From assembly GCA_030042915.1 (NCBI GenBank), contig JASHYS010000118.1:1-5415 (forward strand): a stretch of DNA of 5,415 nucleotides, given 5' to 3'. This stretch comes from Acidobacteriaceae bacterium. Lineage in GTDB: Bacteria; Acidobacteriota; Terriglobia; Terriglobales; Acidobacteriaceae. Positions 1 through 4,988 of this stretch are shown here, piece by piece. Under the pieces are notes generated by a model, which saw nothing but the letters and a program-made list of their open reading frames with translations, ran no database searches and was not told the origin of the DNA. The position numbers were made by a program, and so were the translations under genes. How positions within the stretch are numbered: position 1 is the first letter of the stretch; every line of letters begins with the position of its first letter.

Positions 1-1
1 T

Positions 2-400
2 CCGGTGTATGCGCTGGTGGCCGTTAGGACCGGAGCAAAACTGTCGCCGTCGCCGCCGCAGTTTGACGAAAACGGGAAACCAAGGGCAGAGAAGATTGAC
101 AGCATTCATACCAGCCCCGGCCATATGACGGCCAAAGCAATTTCAATGAGCGGTCTCGCCGATTGGTTCGCTTATGTGCCTGACTGCGATCGTGTCGTGA
201 TCGACCGAACCGGCCTGGCAGGAGAATATGACTTCAAGATCGATTGGACTCAAGACGATGGCCATGGCGTTCCGCCAGATGCGCCGCTGCCCGGCTTGTT
301 CACTGCGCTGCGAGAGCAACTTGGCCTGGAACTGAGGCCAGAGAAAGCACCCGTCGATACGGTCGTTGTGGTGTCTGCGAAGGTACCGGAATTCGATTGA
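2..400 (+). CDS. DUF3738 / TIGR03435 family protein, C-terminal part (5' end outside window)
   Basis: The reading frame is open from the left edge, so the N-terminus is missing and only 132 residues are visible. The GTG at position 5 is an internal valine, because the fragment begins with PVYALVAVRTGAKL. This matches the mid-protein block of the TIGR03435/DUF3738 family, usually close to 'PVYALVVAKGGPKL'. The rest follows family order: a variable stretch, a block around LADWF, then VVIDRTGLAGEYDFKIDW, then ALREQLGLELRPEKAPVDT, and a short beta-strand tail ending in PEFD. The canonical tail is closer to 'VIDHVEKPSEN', so this copy has diverged at its last residues. Family members are usually exported proteins of about 250-320 residues, found mainly in Acidobacteriota, with no established function. 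A second, complete member lies at 2300-3097, so these are local paralogues separated by one hydrolase gene on the opposite strand. The family call is secure; the role is unknown. Confidence 0.87.
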   Translation, partial: PVYALVAVRTGAKLSPSPPQFDENGKPRAEKIDSIHTSPGHMTAKAISMSGLADWFAYVPDCDRVVIDRTGLAGEYDFKIDWTQDDGHGVPPDAPLPGLFTALREQLGLELRPEKAPVDTVVVVSAKVPEFD

Positions 401-472
401 ATGAACCGTGCCCAGGCTGCGACGCTTGAGAGGAAGCATTTGGTGTAATGAGGCCAATTGGCGATTCTCGGC

Positions 473-538
473 GAATGACCGGCCATCCGAAAGTTTGCCT
501 GATTTTCGCCACTGTTATGTCCGTATTGCCGACCACAC
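473..538. repeat. Intergenic imperfect inverted repeat, copy 1
   Basis: The left arm (473-496, starting GAATGACCGGCCATCCGAAA) and the reverse complement of the right arm (515-538, containing TGGTCGGCAATACGG) fit one degenerate arm pattern, roughly GAATgrcCGGCmATmCGGmAA. An 18-nt centre separates them. The left arm matches the left arm of the copy at 2093-2166 at 17 of the first 20 bases. The right arm shares 15 consecutive bases with the right arm of the copy at 3100-3201. It lies 72 bases after the stop of the partial DUF3738 gene. I read it as a member of a dispersed, dyad-symmetric intergenic repeat family (REP- or MITE-like). The alignment was done by eye. Confidence 0.6.
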
Positions 539-646
539 GCTCACAACAAGAGGTCTGCCATCCAGCTAAGCCGCGGATCGTATCTCCCGGAGTTGAGATC
601 GTCTGCGACCGTTCGCAGCCTTTCGCTAGTACACTCTCGCCGTCGC

Positions 647-1939
647 TCATCGACCCGCGTGTGACGGGTTCGCTGCCAAAGGTGGAAACCATTCGACCTT
701 GACCATCGGGTTGCTGGTCGATTTATGGCCGAGAAGTTCTGCCTTCTTCTTTATTAAGGTTTCATCGAAGAATGCGAGTGTATAGCTGCGAATGATTTTC
801 ATGGCGAGAAGATTATTTTCATACTGCGTCTCGTCATCGGCGGACTGAATCATGGGCAAATCACTGAAGCTCATGTGCGTTATTCCGGGAGTTGCCACCG
901 TCACGCGATATGAACCCGCGGGCATGCCCGTCAGCAAATCAGTTTGCTTTTTGTCGACTGCCACAACGAGCCTTTTGAGCTGATCGAGAGTGTAGCCCAT
1001 TTTGGCCGCATCCGCAGCCGTTGGACCTCCAGGCTTCCGTGGGCGAATGAACAGCAGAAACGGCTGCTTCATTGTGTCGCCCTTAACGTCTCGATAGAAC
1101 GGCAAATTATCGGCTACACCGTCCATATCAAGGCAGGCGCGGAGACGATCATCAGTCTGACATGCCAATGCTGCGGCTCGGCCTCCATCCGAGTGACCGA
1201 ATGCGGCAATACGGCTGAGGTCCAAATGGCCTCCGAACGGCGCCTGGAAATCAAGCTCCCGGTTGTATCGGGTGAGTTGATCCATTACAAACCGGATATC
1301 GGCAGCCCATACCTTGAGGCGTTCATTGCCATATTGGATTGCTGCATCTTCTGCGCCGGAGTAGGCCTGTCTTTGGTTGTATTCGAATCGAATTACGCGT
1401 CCGTCAGGAAAAGAGACCAGCTTGGTGTCATAGGTGTGAGCAATTGCGCCAACCACATAGCCGTGGCTTACCAAGTCCTCTATTTCAGATGTGTAGTCGG
1501 TCTTTAGTACGCCTAAGCCATGAGAGAAAATCAAAACTGGACACTGCTTGAGCCCCCGAGCGAAGGCTGCCCCTTCCTGGGCATGGGTATACAATCTGCC
1601 ACTGAGTATTTGCGTGTAGGCGTCGCTAAATATCTTGCTGATGCCGTCTTGGCCAACCACTTTTTCGGCGCCGCTCAAGTCAGGGAGATATGGAGCGGGC
1701 GGCTGAGCACCAACGGTGTCCGCTGGATACCAGACGTCTACCATGAGTTCTCGATAGGCGGGGCTGCTGGCGGCAAGTGGCTCCGGGCGCGCCGAATCGA
1801 TCCAGTAATAGCTCACCCGTCCAATCGAAAATGGACCTGTGGGAGAAGGAAGCAGGTCAATTGCTGGGTGGCTCGTCTGACCAAATGAGAGTCCCAAAGT
1901 GAGAGTGAGAATAAGCCCTGCGGCGGTCAGTTTACCCAT
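647..1939 (-). CDS. Exported alpha/beta-hydrolase, platelet-activating-factor acetylhydrolase (PF03403)-like
   Basis: This 430-residue serine hydrolase resembles plasma / isoform II PAF-acetylhydrolases, which cleave short or oxidised acyl chains from phospholipids. The true substrate here is unknown. Residues 1-20 form a signal peptide (MGK, then a Leu/Thr-rich hydrophobic core ending LSFG, with Q next), so the enzyme should act in the periplasm or outside. The family N-terminal blocks follow: 'SPTGPFSIG' near 32-40 and 'VDVWYPAD' near 67-74. An FSHGLG motif at 138-143 would supply the oxyanion hole. The nucleophile elbow GHSDGG at 248-253 has Ser250. 'LDMDGV' near 270-275 offers the acid (Asp271 or Asp273), and 'ITHMSFSD' near 353-360 supplies His355. 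All triad elements are present and in order. The ATG at 1939 is chosen because AGGTGA lies five bases upstream and it yields a compact signal peptide. An ATG at 1984 with GGAG seven bases upstream would add 15 residues. The gene stands alone, between two DUF3738 genes on the other strand. Confidence 0.85.
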   Translation of the reverse strand: MGKLTAAGLILTLTLGLSFGQTSHPAIDLLPSPTGPFSIGRVSYYWIDSARPEPLAASSPAYRELMVDVWYPADTVGAQPPAPYLPDLSGAEKVVGQDGISKIFSDAYTQILSGRLYTHAQEGAAFARGLKQCPVLIFSHGLGVLKTDYTSEIEDLVSHGYVVGAIAHTYDTKLVSFPDGRVIRFEYNQRQAYSGAEDAAIQYGNERLKVWAADIRFVMDQLTRYNRELDFQAPFGGHLDLSRIAAFGHSDGGRAAALACQTDDRLRACLDMDGVADNLPFYRDVKGDTMKQPFLLFIRPRKPGGPTAADAAKMGYTLDQLKRLVVAVDKKQTDLLTGMPAGSYRVTVATPGITHMSFSDLPMIQSADDETQYENNLLAMKIIRSYTLAFFDETLIKKKAELLGHKSTSNPMVKVEWFPPLAANPSHAGR

Positions 1940-1944
1940 GAACC

Positions 1945-1950
1945 TCACCT
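1945..1950 (-). promoter_or_regulatory. Ribosome binding site that decides the hydrolase start
   Basis: On the minus strand AGGTGA, within TAAGGTGAGG (1943-1952), sits five bases before the ATG at 1939. It matches six consecutive bases of the Shine-Dalgarno consensus AGGAGGTGATC. It favours 1939 over the in-frame ATG at 1984, whose best signal is a four-base GGAG. Confidence 0.55.
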
Positions 1951-1964
1951 TACGCAAAACCCGG

Positions 1965-1977
1965 TGGAACGGTTCCA
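1965..1977. promoter_or_regulatory. Perfect 13-bp dyad, possible operator
   Basis: TGGAAC-G-GTTCCA is a perfect six-base inverted repeat around a single central base. It lies 25 bases upstream of the hydrolase ATG at 1939, where a repressor could block transcription or initiation. If translation starts at 1984 instead, the dyad lies inside the coding sequence. No second copy was seen in the window and no regulator is encoded here, so an operator role is only a suggestion. Confidence 0.2.
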
Positions 1978-2092
1978 AATTCATGAAATCGCTCCACACA
2001 GTGATAACTCTCTCAGGGCTGAACGGTTAACATGGCCTGAGCCGATTGAAAGTACCCGCGCTCCCAGCCGGGGAAAGACTTGTTAGCCGCAG

Positions 2093-2166
2093 GTTCCGGT
2101 CGAATTACCGGCGATCCGGAAATTACTACTTGGTTATTGCCGTATGGCCGCCAATTCAACCGGAAC
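2093..2166. repeat. Intergenic imperfect inverted repeat, copy 2 (74 bp)
   Basis: This is the most symmetrical of the three copies. The outer left arm GTTCCGGTCGAATTACCGG (2093-2111) matches the reverse complement of the right arm (2148-2166) at 16 of 19 positions. Weaker pairing (about 11 of 16) continues inward to a short centre near 2126-2133. Its inner arms fit the arm pattern of the copies at 473-538 and 3100-3201. It ends 133 bases upstream of the DUF3738 start at 2300. It could fold as a long hairpin or cruciform. No protein is encoded in it. Confidence 0.65.
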
Positions 2167-2299
2167 GCCGTGACTAGAGAGCGACTAACCCGGTTCCCCA
2201 CGTCTATTGATCACGGTTGCTGAAGACCCAGGCAGGCTTGAGGAGACTCCGGTCACGGTGCTACGCCGGGGCTCTGTATGGTTTCTGAAGAGAGAGCAA

Positions 2300-3097
2300 A
2301 TGCCCCGAGTCACGCTTACTGTTCTTCTCGGCTATACCCTTATGGTGGTCACGCCGGGTGCATCTCCGCAATCTGTCGCCGTGTCCGGAAATATGCCCAG
2401 CTTCGATGCCGCCACCATCAAGCCGCCCGATCCTGCGGCCCGTAGCCGATTGATGGGCTTCTATGGCAAGCCTGGCGGGCGCATTTTCTTTGGCGGATTC
2501 GCAAAGATTCTCGTTGAGTTCGCCTTCAACCTTCAGGACTACCAGGTCTCTGGAGGCCCGGGTTGGATCAATTCACAGTGGTATGAGATCAACGCCGTCC
2601 CGCCCGATGCCTCGCCTTCGCGCAACATCACGGTGGCCAACGCAGAACCGACTTCCGAGCAGCGCCTGATGCTCCAATGTCTCCTGCGCGATCGCTTCGG
2701 ATTTAAGTACCACATCGACACGAAGAAAGGTGAAACCTATATCCTCGTGCGCGGCAGCAAGCCGCTACAATTCAGGCCACCCAAAGACCCGGCATCCGAT
2801 CCCCGAGCCATAGTCCTGATACGGCAGGACCGCATCGATGGGGAAGCGATGGGCAATAACACCACGACCGATTATCTGGCCGAGAGGCTTAGCAGCTACC
2901 TCCAATTTCCTGTCTTGAACGAAACCGGAATCACCGGATCCTACGACTTCAGTCTCCCACCGGATGATCCTGAGAACCGCGACCTTGCCGCCGCAGTCTT
3001 CGACGTCGTCGACCGTCTCGGTCTCAAGCTCAAGCGCGAACGTGGCCCGGTTCAAACCCTTGTCATTGACCAAATCGAACAACCTTCGGAGAACTAA
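2300..3097 (+). CDS. DUF3738 / TIGR03435 family exported protein, complete
   Basis: This is a 265-residue member of the acidobacterial DUF3738/TIGR03435 paralogous family, function unknown. Residues 1-26 look like a signal peptide (MPR, then a Leu/Val-rich core through LLGYTLMVV, small residues near 20-22). Family landmarks then appear in order: 'PSFDAATIKPP' at 33-43, 'GGPGWI' at 85-90 with 'WYEINA' shortly after, 'SEQRLMLQCLLRDRFGFKYH' at 119-138, 'GETYILVRGSKPLQF' at 144-158, 'LAERLSSYLQFPVLNETGIT' at 193-212 with 'GSYDFSL' next, 'VDRLGLKLKRERGPVQT' at 237-253 and the tail 'VIDQIEQPSEN'. Length is normal and nothing is broken. The ATG at 2300 is chosen because it gives a clean signal peptide. 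Its upstream purine run GAAGAGAGAG is only a weak ribosome binding site. The frame is open upstream to a TTG at 2207 and includes a GTG at 2258, but those extensions put a non-family leader before the signal sequence. It faces the gene at 3284-4540, with a repeat starting two bases past its stop. Confidence 0.88.
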   Translation: MPRVTLTVLLGYTLMVVTPGASPQSVAVSGNMPSFDAATIKPPDPAARSRLMGFYGKPGGRIFFGGFAKILVEFAFNLQDYQVSGGPGWINSQWYEINAVPPDASPSRNITVANAEPTSEQRLMLQCLLRDRFGFKYHIDTKKGETYILVRGSKPLQFRPPKDPASDPRAIVLIRQDRIDGEAMGNNTTTDYLAERLSSYLQFPVLNETGITGSYDFSLPPDDPENRDLAAAVFDVVDRLGLKLKRERGPVQTLVIDQIEQPSEN

Positions 3098-3099
3098 CG

Positions 3100-3201
3100 G
3101 AATGGCCGAGTACCCGAAAACCGGCAATCAGGGGGCGTACCATACAGGCACTTCAGGTTCGGGTGCCCAGCTGAGTGAAATTGCCGTATTGCCGACCATC
3201 C
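3100..3201. repeat. Intergenic imperfect inverted repeat, copy 3 (102 bp)
   Basis: The left arm (3100-3123, starting GAATGGCCG with CCCGAAAA further in) and the reverse complement of the right arm (3178-3201, containing TGGTCGGCAATACGG) flank a 54-base centre. The right arm shares 15 identical consecutive bases with copy 1. The left arm matches copy 1 at about 15 of 21 positions and is the most degraded arm of the six. The repeat begins two bases after the DUF3738 stop codon, in the gap between two convergent genes. It could therefore mark or stabilise the 3' end of that transcript, which is inference. Confidence 0.55.
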
Positions 3202-3283
3202 ACTCATGATCAACGATTCGCTGGCAGTGTCACTCCGCGCGGCACAGGCGCATCCTCGCTGGTAACGACGCCCCACTAGGCAC

Positions 3284-4540
3284 TTAGTGTTGATCGTCAG
3301 ATGAGCCCACTGCAGGGTGAGTGCCCACCATGAGGTAAATTGTCGGTCCTTTTTGATCGCCTGCGGAAACATCCGGAACAGTGATAGTCGTGTTCTCCAA
3401 ATCGCCGGCCACGACGAGCGGTATCTCTGGCGATCCCTTCCCGGCCCGTGGAAAAGTCCAGGCGACGCGATGGAAGCTCTGGCCTTCGTAGTCGGCCGGA
3501 TTCGGCGGCGGCGTTCCACCAGCCGCTGCCTGCAAAACATAGTTCCCCTCGGGGACATAATCCATTTCGAACTTGCCGTCGGGAGCGTATACTGACCGCG
3601 CCTGCTCACGCGTGTCTGAGTAAAGCAACCGAACATTCGCATATGCCGGTGCCTGGTTCGTGTTCTTTAAAAGCACCTGTCCGCGCACCGTGTGCAGCTT
3701 GGTCAGCGGAACTGTAATGTCCGCGTCCTTCGTCGCTCCGCTCGCGTCCACTTCGATTTTCTCCGCTTTGCTCGCACGAAACGCTCCGCCCACATAAACG
3801 TTCAGGCCGTCATAGGGATCAAAAGCCTCCCCATATTGAGGGACCTCGTCTCCTTGAGTGAATCGCGTGGGAACCGTCACTCGCACCAGATACTGGCCCG
3901 CAGGAACCCCCAGAATTCTGAAGCGCCCCTCGTCATCGGTCAGCGACGGCCCGCTAAATGTGTTTGGGATGCCCACCATCACCCACCCATCGACGTCTTT
4001 CGGTTTCTCGCCCGAGGTTACGGGTTCGTAGCTTACAAGCAATCCAGGCGCCGGGCTGCCATCGTCATAGAGGACAGTTCCGCTAATCTTCGCGCTGCGT
4101 TCCAGCCGGATCGATACATGCCCGGGTTGGCTGGCAGCGATCGTCACCTTCGGCACCTGTGCCAGCATTTTCTTGCGATCCTCGGTAGTCATCGCGTCAA
4201 GGTGCGCTTTGGTCAGTACGCTCAGCAGATCAACATAGCCCGGCAATACCGCGGCTAGATAGTAGTCGCCTTCTGGAAGGTTCTTGAGCGCGAATCGACC
4301 ATCCAGGTCAGTCTTGGCGAACATATGGCTCTCGTAGGAATTCTCGGAATACTGGACCAGATTGACCTGGGCCAACCGGGCCGGGGCGTTCGTGTCCGCG
4401 CAGTACACGGTGCCAGAGAGCGAGCCACTCTGTTTTGCGGTAGTTGGCTCCGCTGTTTGCTTTTTCTCCTCCTGTCCCGCGCAAACCAATCCCCAAGCCA
4501 ATATGGCAATCGCTACTCCGGTCCTCGTTGCCGCTCGCAT
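3284..4540 (-). CDS. Exported carboxypeptidase-regulatory-like domain protein (three modules)
   Basis: This 418-residue exported protein is built from repeated CarboxypepD_reg-type beta-sandwich modules and has no recognisable catalytic domain. Residues 1-22 form a signal peptide (basic MRAATRTG, hydrophobic core, then CAGQ). Cys20 is not preceded by a proper lipobox, so it is probably not a lipoprotein. Module 1 runs about 38-101 ('SLSGTVYCADTNAPARLAQV', then 'DLDGRFALKNLPEGDYYL'), module 2 about 150-224 ('KISGTVLYDDGSPAPGLLV', then 'DDEGRFRILGVPAGQYLVRV'), and module 3 about 283-340 ('TVRGQVLLKNTNQAP', then 'APDGKFEMDYVPEGNYVL'). Each has the typical 'GxV...DG/EGxF...VPxGxY' pattern. A final strand-rich stretch (372-392) may be a partial fourth unit. 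Such modules usually act in cell-surface or carbohydrate-related proteins, but no partner is evident here. The ATG at 4540 has GGAG nine bases upstream and gives a normal signal peptide. The in-frame TTG at 4567 has no properly spaced site. The gene is monocistronic. Confidence 0.8.
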   Translation of the reverse strand: MRAATRTGVAIAILAWGLVCAGQEEKKQTAEPTTAKQSGSLSGTVYCADTNAPARLAQVNLVQYSENSYESHMFAKTDLDGRFALKNLPEGDYYLAAVLPGYVDLLSVLTKAHLDAMTTEDRKKMLAQVPKVTIAASQPGHVSIRLERSAKISGTVLYDDGSPAPGLLVSYEPVTSGEKPKDVDGWVMVGIPNTFSGPSLTDDEGRFRILGVPAGQYLVRVTVPTRFTQGDEVPQYGEAFDPYDGLNVYVGGAFRASKAEKIEVDASGATKDADITVPLTKLHTVRGQVLLKNTNQAPAYANVRLLYSDTREQARSVYAPDGKFEMDYVPEGNYVLQAAAGGTPPPNPADYEGQSFHRVAWTFPRAGKGSPEIPLVVAGDLENTTITVPDVSAGDQKGPTIYLMVGTHPAVGSSDDQH

Positions 4541-4570
4541 CCTTGCGTTCTCCAAAGGGTAGGACAACCT

Positions 4571-4599
4571 TTGAGACGGTTGGGCACGCGCAATGTCAA
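4571..4599 (-). promoter_or_regulatory. Possible sigma-70-type promoter for the modular exported protein gene
   Basis: On the minus strand a perfect TTGACA (4594-4599) is followed after 17 bases by TCTCAA (4571-4576). Transcription would start about 25 bases before the ATG at 4540. The -35 box and spacing are ideal, but the -10 box matches TATAAT at only three of six positions and lacks the critical second A and final T. The call is therefore weak. Confidence 0.25.
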
Positions 4600-4707
4600 C
4601 GCAAACCCAATCTTCCGCGTCGGGGTCGCCTCACGAATTTCGCATTCTGGGCGTGTGACCGGCATCCATGTAAGTCGGTTGTCAAGGAAAAAGCACAAGA
4701 TCCCCAT

Positions 4708-4727
4708 ACGCGCTCCGGAGAGCGCGT
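4708..4727 (-). other. Perfect 8-bp hairpin with a UNCG-type tetraloop
   Basis: ACGCGCTC (4708-4715) and GAGCGCGT (4720-4727) pair perfectly around four bases. Read on the minus strand the loop is C(UCCG)G, a member of the very stable UNCG tetraloop class with its C-G closing pair. No uridine run follows directly: the nearest T5 on that strand begins about 15 bases downstream. It is therefore not a standard intrinsic terminator. It may be a structural part of the IS end or of an RNA reading leftward from the transposase. Confidence 0.45.
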
Positions 4728-4860
4728 CGTTGGTTTGATCGGGATCATTGGCTGCGCATGTTTGCCTCTCGGCTGATGGTTCCTGTATCTTGCAGAACCG
4801 GACATCCATTTGCGGTCTCGAGCTCCGAGGAGCTTTCACCGAAGATTGAGTGTGTGTTCT

Positions 4861-4940
4861 CTGCCAGTCCCGAAACAATCCGTAGAGAGCCTCAGGAGTT
4901 TGCCTCCATTGCCCGGCCGGTCATCGGCGGGACCTGGCAG
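4861..4940 (-). ncRNA. Candidate IS110/IS1111 guide (bridge/seek) RNA core stem
   Basis: CTGCCAGTCCCG (4861-4872) pairs with 4928-4940 to give 12 base pairs interrupted by a single bulged base (4933 or 4934). The stem encloses about 55 bases, which include a smaller GGAG/CTCC hairpin at 4895-4907. It starts about 50 bases downstream of the transposase stop on the same strand. IS1111-group members of the IS110 family are known to encode their guide RNA downstream of the transposase, while the IS110 group encodes it upstream. Position and fold fit the former. The guide function is inference, because only one end of the element is visible and no target or donor sequences can be matched. Confidence 0.3.
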
Positions 4941-4969
4941 TCTGCGCTTCTGATGATCCTGATGTTTTT

Positions 4970-4985
4970 CCCTTCTTAGGAAGGG
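4970..4985. other. Short hairpin directly after the transposase stop
   Basis: CCCTTC (4970-4975) and GAAGGG (4980-4985) pair perfectly around a four-base loop, three bases past the transposase stop codon. On the minus strand the stem is followed by a run of A, not T, so it does not read as a terminator for the transposase. On the plus strand TCTTT follows, which is at best a weak terminator for leftward-end transcripts. It may be part of the structured IS end. Confidence 0.4.
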
Positions 4986-4988
4986 TCT

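Larger units (their letters stand above)
1940..2299. other. Divergent intergenic region between the hydrolase and DUF3738 genes
   Basis: This 360-base gap must contain the promoters for both divergent genes. It holds the hydrolase ribosome binding site, the 13-bp dyad at 1965-1977 and the inverted repeat at 2093-2166. Open frames run through it (for example a TTG-initiated upstream extension of the DUF3738 gene from 2207 and a 62-codon minus-strand frame at 2013-2201), but none looks like a protein family. I could not identify convincing -35/-10 pairs for either gene. Confidence 0.5.
4541..4988. other. Non-coding, hairpin-rich region between modular gene and IS110 transposase
   Basis: These 448 bases contain no convincing gene. 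Frames on both strands (for example 4758-4979 plus and 4513-4878 minus) resemble no family. The left part should hold the promoter of the modular exported protein. The right part, next to the transposase stop, is dense in self-complementary segments: 4708-4727, 4778-4799, 4821-4834, 4861-4940 and 4970-4985. Since the transposase is read leftward, this right part should be the downstream non-coding end of the insertion sequence. The exact boundary between element and host DNA could not be placed. Confidence 0.5.

Noticed and set aside
401..448. A 15-codon frame beginning ATG directly after the first DUF3738 stop codon (MNRAQAATLERKHLV).
   Set aside because: It is too short, has no ribosome binding site of its own beyond the preceding gene's end and resembles no known peptide.
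652..672. A small ACCCG/CGGGT inverted repeat near the 3' end of the hydrolase gene, considered as a terminator.
   Set aside because: The stem is only five base pairs, lies inside the coding sequence and has no T-run after it on the minus strand.
944..1507. A 187-codon plus-strand frame opposite the hydrolase gene.
   Set aside because: It is the antisense shadow of a gene whose minus-strand product has a full set of hydrolase motifs. Its own product is compositionally odd and matches no family.
2013..2201. A 62-codon minus-strand frame in the divergent gap.
   Set aside because: It overlaps the palindromic repeat, lacks a recognisable domain and appears to be chance open frame.
3692..4258. 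A 188-codon plus-strand frame opposite the modular exported protein gene.
   Set aside because: It is antisense to a well-supported gene with repeated domain motifs and has no recognisable domain of its own.
4654..4810. Two ACCGG(A)CATCCAT-like segments (about 4658-4669 and 4797-4809) resembling the left arm of the intergenic repeats.
   Set aside because: The similarity is short, neither has a recognisable partner arm, and chance or an IS-internal repeat explains them equally well.
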